From: Anaeromyces robustus
Lineage: Eukaryota > Neocallimastigomycota > Neocallimastigomycetes > Neocallimastigales > Neocallimastigaceae
NCBI GenBank assembly: GCA_002104895.1
Contig: MCFG01000069.1
Coordinates: 120,001-142,500 of the forward strand
Direction: 5' to 3'
DNA length: 22,500 nt
The notes below the pieces were generated by a model. It was not told where the DNA came from, did no database searches, and worked only from the letters and a program-made list of their open reading frames with translations. The position numbers and the translations under genes were made by a program. Every line of letters begins with the position of its first letter. Within the stretch, counting starts at the first letter, position 1. Below, in pieces: positions 1 through 10,617 of the stretch.

Positions 1-2
1 TT

Positions 3-47
<45 letters not shown>

Positions 48-331
48 ATTCTTGAAATTATTATTAAAGAAAAAGAAAAATTGATAAACAAAATTATTTT
101 AATGAAATTAAAAAAAAAAAAAAGTTAAGAAAAAAATCATTATTTTTTCTCTTTATTTAAAAACAAAATATTTATATAAAAAAAAAGTTAATAAAAAATA
201 AAATAAAATAAAATAAAAAAAAAACTTAAATAATAATAACAATTATTATTATTAGTTTATTTTATTTTATTTTATTTTTTATTTTTATTTTATATTATTA
301 TTTTTTTATTTTTTACTTATTTAATATTCAT
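1..331. other. 3' flank of the LRR gene, no gene seen
   Basis: This stretch lies downstream of the LRR gene's stop codon, which is read on the minus strand. It consists of homopolymer runs, including about 34 T at 7-40 followed directly by eight A, and short AAAAT/ATTTT repeats around 195-290. I see no coding potential. It probably holds the 3' untranslated region and terminator of the LRR gene, but no single signal can be assigned. Confidence 0.7.
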
Positions 332-3066
332 TTATCTTTGACTTGGTTTTTCAGGTAATGGATGATGATGTTCTTCGGATTCTATATATGGTGGTGGTTC
401 TTCACCTTGAACATTTTTATTGTATTGATTTACATCCATTCCATAATTAATGGCTGGTTGTTGTGTTGATGTTGATTGAGTCATACTGATTTCACTATTG
501 AAACTAGTATTATTATTATTATTATTATTAATATTGTCCATAGAATGATTATCAATTCCTAATAATGATGTATTCATCATTGAAGAAGTAGTAGTTGAAA
601 TATTTTGATTCATCATTTGACCATCATTAATAGATGAAGTATAAATATTATTATTATTAGCACTATCAACATTTACATTTTGTAAAGATAAACCATTATT
701 ACCATTTGGAACATAATAATTATTTAATGGATTGTACATTTGATTACTATAATTATTGTAGGTACTTAATAATTGACTATTATATACACTCAAATTGGCT
801 TGATTCATTGGAATTGAAGAATGATTTACACCTCCTGGTGAATTCATTTGAATATTTGCATTATTCATATATGGTGAGGTAGAATTATTATTATTAGGAA
901 GTGTTGGTGAGGTAGTTGGTACTGAGGTAGGATTATTATTATTACCATAACTATTATAAATAGTATTAAAGCTAGTATTACCGTTATTATTATTGTTATT
1001 ATTATTGTTATCGTTATTAGTGTTATAATTATTATTATTATTATTGTTATTGTTGTTGTTATTTAAAGTACTATAATTATTTAAAATACTATTAAAGCTA
1101 TAATTATTAACATAATTTGTTGGACTTGTTGCACTTGTAGGAGATAATGAACCTATTGGAGATAATGGAGTTGCTGGTGATAACATACCTGTATTAACAC
1201 CACTCATACTAACATTATTAGGATTACTATTATAGTCATTAACGTTATTACCATTGTTATCATTATTATTATTATTATTAACATTCATAACTTCATCAGG
1301 ACTATCATCAACATCTGGAATGATTGGTTGACTAACATTATTACGACTATAATTTGTTAAATCACGATTATAAGCATCTTCATAACTCTTATTGTTATTT
1401 CTTTTCTTAAAATAATAATAAATACCAAATGCAACAGCAGCGATAAATAAAATTATAAGAGAAATAGTCATAAAATTTGAACCACCTTTACCACCATCTT
1501 TCTTATTAGTAGTATCAGAATTAATTTCATCACTCTCTTTTATTTCATCTGGAGAACAAAATTTTATGGAAGATGCACAACCTAATTTCTTTTCTCCTAC
1601 TTTATAACATAAATTAGTACCTTCAAAATTACATGTCATTGTTGAATTTGAAAATACTGGAATAGAACCTTTTAATTGTGAATTACCATTAACTTCACTA
1701 ATTTTGATTGTATAAAATATCATATATAAAAATTTAATTAATAAAATATTTAAAAAATAAATAAATATATACTATTTTTTTTTTTTTAAAAAAAACTATT
1801 ATTATATTTACAATTGGGATATATTTTTTAAATTTTTAATGGATTCTGGAAGGGTACCACTAAAATCATTACCAGAAAGTCCCCTACAGTCATTAAATAA
1901 TTAAAAAATCATTACTATTAATATATTATTGATAGATAGATATATATATTCTTTTATACTTACACTTTTTGTAAATTAGTCAATTCACCAATATATTCAG
2001 GAATTTTTCCAGTTAATTTATTTCCCCCTAATTCTCTATATTATGATAATAATAATATAAATTAATAAATTTATAAAAAAATAATTAATATTTATAATAA
2101 ATCAATAATAATCTTTCAATTTTTACTTTTTATTAATAAAGAAGTTTATAATATATAAATAAAAAAAAAAAAAAAAAAACTTACAATTCTTGAAGTTGTT
2201 TCAAATCTTTTAATTTATCTCCAATTTCACCAGTTAATTGATTATTTTGTAAAAATCTTATATATATATATATTACAATTAAATACTATAATTTAATTAC
2301 ATTTATAATAATTATAATTAAAAAAATAAATATTTTTTATTCTTACAAATTCTGAAGATTTTTCAAAGATGATAAAGACTTTGGAATTTCACCTGTCAAA
2401 ACATTATCTCTTAAACTCCTATAAAAATTTATCAATTAATATTAACATATTTTATATAAAAAAAATAATATAAAATATTTTTACTAACAAAGTATCTAAA
2501 TTGGGTAATTCATTAAATCTATCCGGAATGTTTCCACTTAAATTACTTAATGCGAATGATCTATACATATTATTATTATTATTAAGAAAATAAATGTTAT
2601 ATTGTATATATAAAATAATATTAATAGTTACTATTGATTAATTTCATAGTAGTATATATATTATTATAATAACAACTGTAAAAATAAATATATATTTACA
2701 AATGATTTAAATTTTTCAATTCGAAAATTCTTGGGCAAAAAGTATTATCTACATTTGTTTTTGGAAGTTCTCTTAATTTTCTTTTGTATAAAAAATTATT
2801 TATGAAATTATATATTAAGATACTTTAATTTTTAGTTTATTTATTTATCTTCTTTTATATATTTTAGAATGAATTCTTTTAATAATTTATCTATAAAATA
2901 ATATAAAAAAAAAAAAAAAAAATTACAATTTAATAATATGTGTATTTGTTGTATCGGTTTCGAAATAGGTATGATTTCCTATTAAACAATCATTAATTCC
3001 ATTCCAATCTGGCTGTAAGCTATAAAATGTATATATATTTTTAAGAATTTCACACTCTGAAGACAT
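332..3066 (-). CDS. LRR single-pass membrane protein with Asn-rich cytoplasmic tail
   Basis: Eight exons on the minus strand: 3066-2927, 2771-2700, 2560-2489, 2418-2347, 2256-2185, 2035-1964, 1883-1812 and 1697-332. They give 645 residues. Residues 1-46 resemble a Cys-containing LRR N-terminal cap (ECEILKN, PDWNGINDC). Residues about 47-190 are six 24-residue repeats of the LxLxxNxLTGxIPxxI type, each encoded by its own 72-nt exon with phase-2 introns. A Cys-rich C-terminal cap follows, then a TM helix at about 266-287 and basic KKR. The long tail is rich in Asn, Ser and Pro and ends with a PPPY motif and PLPEKPSQR. No kinase domain is present. Such LRR ectodomains usually bind ligands or proteins, so a cell-surface receptor or adhesion role is inferred. 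No signal peptide is visible at this ATG. A further upstream exon is possible, because an acceptor-like TTCAG overlaps codons 2-4. Confidence 0.85.
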
Positions 3067-3177
3067 GATTATTTAGATAAATGATAATAAGCGACTAAAT
3101 GAAATAAAAGTAATTATTTTACTTTAATAATTAATTATTTTAAAAATTTCTAATATTTTAATATTTTGTTTTGTTTT

Positions 3178-3213
<36 letters not shown>

Positions 3214-4963
3214 TTATTAAATATTCTGAAGTTTTTTTTTTTAAAAAAAATTATCAAATGTTCTAGCGTTTTTTTCTACAATTATATTTCTAACTTTTTT
3301 ATTATTATTATTTTTTTTTTTACATTAAATTTTTATTAATCGTTAAATGGCTTTTGTTTTTTTATTTTTTCATTATTATAATTTTTATATTATAATCATT
3401 TATATTACAATATATTACATATATATTTATGTTATATATTTATATTACAGAAAAAGTTTTATTCTATTTATATTTTTTATTTAAATTATAATTAATTTAT
3501 TTTTCTAATATTTTAAAATTGTTAAAAATTCTATTATTTTTTTGTTTATTTTTATTTTTCTTTTTTTTTTTTTTTTTTTTTTTTATTTAATTTTAAAAAA
3601 AAAAATTCTTAAAATTTAAAAAAAAGTTTTGTATTATAATTTTTTTCTTTTTTTTTTTTTTTAATTAATTAATTTGTGACACACTTTACATTAAAATATA
3701 TTGGTAGACGTAATATATAACAAAATATATTAATTACTCTTTTTATAAACTTAAATGTAATAATATATTATACATATAATTAATATGTTCATATAATATA
3801 TATTAAAATTTTTTTAAAGTTATATTTGATTATATTTTAATTTATATTATGACTAATTTTGGACTAATTTTGGTATATTTTATTGTAAAACTTATTATTA
3901 CAATTTTTTATTCTTTCATAATAAAAGTAGTACTTTTTAATAAATAAATAAATAAATAAATAAGTATTAAAACTTAAAGGTGCTCAAAAGCTTTATTTAT
4001 TTTTATATATTTTTGACATATAAAAATATTAAATATAAATAAAAAAAAATAATGTAGAAAATACTAAAATGAAAATAAAATATATAATATAGAAAGAAAT
4101 AATAAATAAAAATCAAATACATTAATATATATAATACATATAATATATATAATACATATAATATATATAATATAGAAATAATATATATAATATATAATGT
4201 AATATATAATAATTATAATATCATAAATATTGAAAAAATATGATGTAATATAGGTAATTGTAATATATTTAATATATTCAATATAAATATATTAAATATA
4301 TATTCATATAATATATTATAATCTATATTATATGTATCATAAATTAAATTTCCAATCATTGATTTGATTTAATATATCGGTATTGTAGTACAAAAAATGG
4401 TTCTTCAATATTAAGTAAAAATGATTTATTAATTAAAAAAAAAATTAAAATATTGAATATTAAAAAAAAAAAAACGGTAAAAATAAATATTAAAAATATA
4501 AAATAATAAAATTAAATAAGATAAAAATTATTATTAATATCTACTTTTTTTATTAATAATAATAAGTATTAATTATTAATTATTATATTTAATAAAAAAA
4601 TAAATGTTAAAAGAAAATAAAAGAAATAGTGAATACTTGTTTATACTCTTATCTAATCTTTATTTCATATATATATCTAAAGATTAGTTTATATTTATTT
4701 TATTTAATAAAAAAATTTTTACATCTTTTTTATTTTATTTTATTTTATTATATTTTAATATTTAATATTTAATATATAAATTAAACTTTTTTTAATATAT
4801 AATAATCTGTAAATTAAAATTTAATTGATTTATTATTTGCCTAAAAATTTACCGCATATATATAAAATATTCAAATTGTATTAATATTACATATTTTATT
4901 ATAATATTATTTAATCTATAGTTTTTAATTTATTATATTGAAATATAAATTAGTTAGTTAAGT
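3067..4963. other. Intergenic region upstream of the LRR gene, no gene seen
   Basis: This sequence is nearly pure A+T with T runs at about 3178-3208, 3560-3583 and 3647-3662. T/A runs next to a start codon are typical of dictyostelid promoters, so the first few hundred bases probably hold the LRR promoter. Small features are a (TAAA)n run near 3942-3962, a tandem ACTAATTTTGG pair near 3851-3874, and a perfect 10-bp inverted repeat (CTAATCTTTA, 4653-4662 and 4678-4687). I found no tRNA, no conserved RNA and no convincing coding frame. Confidence 0.6.
4123..4175. repeat. 18-bp A+T tandem repeat, about 3 copies
   Basis: The unit TAATATATATAATACATA occurs at 4123-4140 and 4141-4158, and a diverged third copy begins at 4159. 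It lies in the gene-free region and looks like a simple minisatellite. Confidence 0.7.
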
Positions 4964-5349
4964 TATATTGTTAAATATTATGATAGATTCTAAAATATTC
5001 TAAAATGTTATGTAGCAATAATCATTAAATGGAATGTATTGCAATATTTAACAATATAATTTAACATTTATTGTTATTATATCGCAAAGATTACGATTAC
5101 ATAAAAAACTAAAATGTTATGGTTATGTTATATTGTTAAATATTACGATACATTCAAAAATGTTATGTTACAATGTTCATTAAATGGAATGTATCAAAAT
5201 ATTTAACTATATAACTTAACATTTATTGTTATTATAATTATATCGTAAAGATTATGATAACATATAAACCTAAAATGTTATATTATATTGTTAATACTAC
5301 GATACATTCTAAAATGTTATGTTATATTGTTAATATTACGATACATTTT
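4964..5349. repeat. Repeated hairpin-forming modules
   Basis: A module starting TATATTGTTAA, continuing with a variant of TATTACGATACATT and usually ending in AAAATG, begins at 4964, 5129, 5284 and 5323. The first two copies are long units of about 160 bp and the last two are 39 bp apart. In the long copies the module pairs with its own reverse complement downstream. 4970-4990 faces 5032-5052, and 5135-5155 (GTTAAATATTACGATACATTC) faces 5187-5207 (GAATGTATCAAAATATTTAAC). About 30-40 bases separate the arms. A short plus-strand open frame at 5254-5442 falls inside these repeats and is not taken as a gene. The modules adjoin the inverted-repeat element at 5343-5928 and may belong to it. Confidence 0.75.
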
Positions 5350-5928
5350 AAAAGGGAAGTGTGCATTTCGGCAATGTATTTCGTAAATGTATCGCGCATT
5401 AAAATAACGTATTATTTAAATGTATTATATTGTGGCTTATAAAATAAATAAATAAAAAATTTATTATATTATTAAAATCAATATTTTATTTATTATTGAT
5501 TTATGAAACCAATTTATTAGTGGTATCTTCTTTTTATTAATATTTCTTTTTTTTTTTTATTTAACTTATGAAATAAATAAAATATTATGTGAAATTTAAA
5601 ATTTATATTTATAATTCTTTAAATTATGAAATAAAAAAAATATTAAATGAAATTTAAAATTTATATTTATAATTCTTTAAATTATGAAATAAATAAAATA
5701 TTAAGTGAAATTTAAAATTTATATTTATAATTCTTTAAATTATGAAATAAATAAGAAATGTTTTAATATACAAGTACTAGTATATAAACTCTCTTAAAAA
5801 ATTTTTATATAAATGTGGCGTCAAAAATATTTATATAAATTTAAAATATGAAATGTGGCGTAAAGGACCTGTCAATGCAAAAAATTTCATGTACATTGCC
5901 GAAATGCTACACTCAGATTTTAAAATGT
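5343..5928. mobile_element. Non-autonomous inverted-repeat DNA element (MITE-like), about 590 bp
   Basis: The left end at 5343-5378 and the right end at 5892-5928 are imperfect inverted repeats of about 36 bp. Both contain the block GCATTTCGGCAATGTA (read on the minus strand at the right end), preceded by AGTGT and ACATTTTAAAA. This block is distinctly richer in G+C than its surroundings, which argues against chance pairing. The interior has no transposase frame. It holds a 58-bp tandem array at 5566-5757 and an 11-bp direct repeat AAATGTGGCGT at 5811-5821 and 5851-5861. I cannot assign a superfamily and did not find a clear target-site duplication. The right end is followed by an AAAATGTTATG string, which also occurs in the modules to the left, so the true boundary may be wider. 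Confidence 0.6.
5566..5757. repeat. 58-bp tandem array, 3.3 copies
   Basis: Near-identical units lie at 5566-5623, 5624-5681 and 5682-5739, with a partial fourth copy to about 5757. Each starts TTATGAAATAAA and ends AATTCTTTAAA. The units differ at only a few positions, so the expansion looks recent. There are no spacers between units. Confidence 0.9.
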
Positions 5929-6428
5929 TATGATCTCTATTTTAAAATTACATTTTGTTTATAAAGTAAAAATATATATATATTAAAATTATACCATTTT
6001 TTTTCTTATTTTATATATATATTATATATAATCATTAAATTTTAAAAAAAAATAACAATAAAATCATAGAATAATTGTAAATTATAATACTGAAATAAAA
6101 TATTAAATAGATAATAATGATTAATAGTAATAATAATGAATAATTATTACTATATATATTATTATTAATAAAATTATCTTTTTTATTACATTTAATTAAA
6201 CTTTTATAAAGATTTCTATATAAATATTTATAAATATTTATTACATATTAGATAAATTTATATAATAAATAAATATTGCGTTAATTACTATCAATTTGAT
6301 ATAAAAAAAAATATATTTATATAAAAATAAATGTTATCAAACATTATGATATCATTTATTTGATAAGTAATAAATGTTTACTACTAATTATTATTAATAT
6401 TATATTATTAAGAAAATTATTTTTTTTT
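5929..6428. other. 3' flank of the first 7TM-RGS gene, no gene seen
   Basis: A+T-rich sequence downstream of the minus-strand stop codon at 6429. I see no open frame of interest and no structured RNA. It probably contains the 3' untranslated region and poly(A) signal of the adjacent gene. Confidence 0.6.
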
Positions 6429-8552
6429 TTAGCACATATTACTATTGCTTCTACTATTGCTTCTACTTTTTTGAGTTTTTTCTTTTTGTTCTTTATTTTT
6501 TTGATGAACATAATTTGAATAGGAATTTAAATAAATATTATTTGTAACTTCTTTATATGCTCTATCAAATATTGAATAATATTCGTCAACTTTTTCTTCA
6601 AATGATTGATCGTCATCATCTTGTAAACTTTTCATTTTATCAAGAATAGATGTAACAATAAAGTTTTGAATATTAATTTCATAAAGAGCTTTACTACCAA
6701 TAAAATTACTACAGAATTTTTTTGCTTCATTTTCAATAGTTGTTAAATATGCTCTAAAATCTGTTTTTGCTGGTTCATTTAAAATAGATGAAACAATTAT
6801 CGATGAAACTCTATCACTAATTCCACCTTTGAATAATCCAGTATCTTCATGATAAGATTTTGTTCCAATTGCAGAATGTGTATCACTAAAATCTTGAGAT
6901 TTTGTTGCTGAATCTGGATTTGTGACAATAACAGATTTATCATTTTTATTAAATAATTTTTTATACTTCCAATATTCTTGGAAAAATAACTTTATTTATT
7001 TATTATTTATAATTATTATTTTATAATCATTATTAAAAAAGAAGATATATAGAGATATGAATATATATCGTAATTAAAAAAAAAGAAGAAATAAATATGA
7101 ATATAAAAATAATATAGATATATATATAAGTTAAATATTTTGTTATCTTATATAGATAAAAAAAAATTTTAAATTAAAAAAATTAATTTTAAATGAATAT
7201 TTACAATATTTTCAACACAATTTTCATTTCTACAGAATTCACCAAATTCTCTAAAAAGAATTTTATTTTCTAGCATTTCTATCATTCCCTTATATGTTCC
7301 TTTCAAATTTTTATTACATTTATTTAAATATATAATATCATTTAACTTCAAAAAAATTGGTTTATATATAAAATATTATAATAATCAAAAGTTTTATATA
7401 ATTTTAATTAATGTTAATAAAAAAAGTATGTAATTTAATTTATAATATAGATAAGTTATAATATAATGACATTTTACCATTGATAACGATAAAAATAATG
7501 TACTTGTTATACATGACAAAAAGACAAAGCTAATTTTAAAAAAAAAATTTAATATTATTTATAATGAAATAAATTTTTTTTTCTTATAAATATGGAATAA
7601 TAAAAAAAATAAATTTTATAATTATAATAATATGATAATAAAATAAAAAAAGAAAAACTTACAATCCTGGTGGAATATATTGAACGATTATTGAACAATT
7701 AATTTTAATAACTAAAGATTCAAGGAAGAAGCCAGTGAAATAAATTATATGTAAAAGTGTTGACATAATAATTGTTTTTTTCATTTTAAATTTATCATCA
7801 AATTTTAAAGCTTCTAATAATGCTAATGGTAAAAATAAAAATAAGAAGAAAACAAATTCCAAAATTTGAGGAGTGTATGAATATCTTTAATAAATAAAAT
7901 ATATTTTTGAAAAAATAATTGATATTAAAAAATTAAAAATTATTGTTTTAATTATTTATAAATATAAAAATATTAATTAATTTATATATATATATATATA
8001 TATATATCAGCAAAAGAAAAAATATTACTGATATATATTATATTATACCTCATTACACAAAATCCTTTTGCTTTAACACGATCATCAACAAAATACATTA
8101 AATTAGAATAAAGTAAATTAATAAAGATATAAACTATTAATATTCTTAATGCTTTTTTTGATGATATATTTGTGTAGAAGTATTTAAAATAAAACTTTTT
8201 TTGTAAAGTTTCATTGTGTTTATCATCCAAAAATTCCAAAAATGATTTGAAATATGCAATTTGTGATTTATAGTAATATTTATAATATTTAATAATAATT
8301 AAACCAATGGATCCAAGATATAATGGATACCCTGATTACAATTAAAGTATTTAATATTTATATATTTATTATATATAATAAAATAATAAATGGTATATAT
8401 TTTATAAAAATAGTTAATATTTTATTAAAATAAATTATTAAGTAATATTATTAATATATATATATCAATTATTACCTATTCCTGTTAATGTATGATGGAG
8501 TATACATGGATACTTTTCATAATAAAGCTAATATAAAATAATAATAATAATA

Positions 8553-8593
<41 letters not shown>

Positions 8594-8990
8594 TTTAATA
8601 ATGATTTTTAATAATAATTTTAATTATAATAAAAATATTAATATAGTATGTATTAGTTTTATAGATATCAAATTATTATGAAAAATATTTTACTTCTAGT
8701 AAAAAGGTATCAATCATAACAGTCAAACTTCCTACCATTAAACATAAATAATATGTTCGACATTGTCGTTTGAAAATATAACTTTTATAATAACGCATTA
8801 ACCAAAGATTAATACCAATAATGCCTAGAATACATAGAATAGCAAAAACAATGAATATTGGTGATATTTTTGCTATATCATAAAAGTCTTCTTCTTTTTC
8901 TACATATGGATAGCATCTCTCATAATAATCACTTGCTCCAACACTATCACTATCCCATTCGGATGGGAATGGTATTCTGTCCGATGCCAT
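6429..8990 (-). CDS. Seven-TM protein with C-terminal RGS domain (copy 1)
   Basis: Seven exons: 8990-8694, 8527-8476, 8331-8049, 7884-7663, 7529-7478, 7345-7205 and 6989-6429, giving 535 residues. Hydrophobic segments lie near 43-65, 78-98, 107-130, 177-197, 217-237, 248-270 and 278-301, which is the topology of a G-protein-coupled receptor. From about 310 an RGS domain follows. Its first half has LFREFGEFCRNENCVENI (332-349) and LFFQEYWKYKKLF. A linker of about 65 residues interrupts it. The second half has EAKKFCSNFIGSKALYEINI (437-456) and FDRAYKEVT...YLNSYSNY (490-509). RGS domains speed GTP hydrolysis by G-alpha; the 7TM-RGS order is that of Arabidopsis AtRGS1. The Asn of ENI (348) and of EINI (455), which contact G-alpha in mammalian RGS proteins, are kept. 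The tail is Arg/Ser-rich and ends NSNMC. A plasma-membrane regulator of G-protein signalling is inferred; no ligand can be deduced. Confidence 0.88.
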
Positions 8991-9726
8991 TATTATTATT
9001 ATTATTTAATTTTCTTTTTTTTACTTTTTTATATTTATGTATTTTTGTTAGAATAAATGAAAAAAAAAAAAAAAAAGTTATTTTCTCAATTCATAATACT
9101 TACTATACTTTTCAAATATTATTATATAATATGATACTTTTTTTATTAATAAATAAAAAAAATTTATATAATTTAATAATAATGATATTAAAAAAAAAAA
9201 AAATAAAAGAAAGTTTTTGATATTTGTATTTATTTTATTAATTTAATTAAACAGTTCAATTAACTAAATTTATTTATTTTTATACTAAATAATAATTCAT
9301 GTTAACTGGTAAGAAATTGGTAAAAAGAAAAAAAAATTTTTTTTAATTAAAGATCTAAAAACTTTAAATATTATATAAATATTTATTCTATTTATAATTT
9401 ATTATAAGTAATATAAATTTTCTTATCATTTTTTAATACATATATTTTTAATTAATAAGAATTCTTCAAAAAAATAATGATTATAATACATAATTTACAA
9501 TTTATTGTAATTTAATAATAAAACTTTATTCATTTTATTTTAATTGAAATAAAACAAAATAAAATGAAAAAACTTTATTAATTATAAATATTTTTTTTTA
9601 TATTATATAGGTTATGGTTAATTAAATCTATTTTTATTAAAATAAATTTAATTAAATATATTATAATTGTTCGACATTATTTATTAGAAAATATATATTA
9701 TTATTTATTATAAATTATTACTATTA

Positions 9727-9831
<105 letters not shown>

Positions 9832-10341
9832 CTAAGTTTAACTATTTCTATTTTGTTGAATTCTTTTTACCATATTTTAAATGTATACAATTGATAAAAT
9901 GTAAATAAATGTAAATTTTTATATAAAGTTTATAAAGTATATATATTAATGTTAATATATATTTTATTATTTATATAAATATGCAATTTTTATAATTTTA
10001 TTAAACTTATAAAAGCTTTACATTTATGATAAGTTAATACTTTTAAATAAAAGATTATTTAATATAATAATTTTATTATATGTTTTGTATGTATTTAAAA
10101 TATTAAATAATAATAATAAAATAAAAATTTTTTTTTTCAAAAGGTGTATAAATTTATCACTTTTATTATGAATAAAAGTATTATATATATATTATATGAG
10201 ATATTTTTCATAACATTAAGAAAATATTTATAAAAAAAAAATAATATAATAATTATATTATAATATAATTGTATTATAATTAGTTAAATAGTTATATGAT
10301 ATGTATTTTTTTTATTTTTTTTTAGAAATGTTTTATTTATG

Positions 10342-10379
10342 TAGTGTATTGTATATATAGACCTTTATATACAATACTA
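10342..10379. repeat. Imperfect hairpin
   Basis: TAGTGTATTGTATATA at 10342-10357 faces TATATACAATACTA at 10366-10379. The stem is nearly complete apart from a two-base bulge, with a loop of eight bases containing GACC. It lies in the downstream flank of copy 2, about 240 bases past that gene's stop. It may be a transcript-end structure or a chance palindrome in A+T-rich DNA. Confidence 0.5.
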
Positions 10380-10617
10380 TGTATAATATATATAATTTAT
10401 ATAAAAATATTAAGTTTTTTATATTGAAGAATAATAGCAATAATTAATTATTATAAATTACTACTATTATATTTCAACAATTCATTAATTTATACATTAA
10501 TAAATAAATTATTTATAAAATATACAATAAAAAGAGAAAAATAAATAAAAAAAAAAATAGTATCAAAAATTATTTTTACTTATCATTTATCATGATGTGA
10601 AATATATACATAGCACC

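Noticed and set aside
5254-5442. Plus-strand open frame of 62 codons
   Set aside because: It runs through the tandem hairpin modules and the inverted-repeat end; its repeated KMLxYIVNxTIH peptide only mirrors the DNA repeat.
5566-5757. Regularly spaced repeats considered as a CRISPR array
   Set aside because: The 58-bp units are contiguous with no unique spacers, and the genome is eukaryotic.
8858-9220. Plus-strand open frame of 120 codons
   Set aside because: Its first part is antisense to exon 1 of the 7TM-RGS gene and the rest is Phe/Ile/Lys-rich low-complexity sequence.
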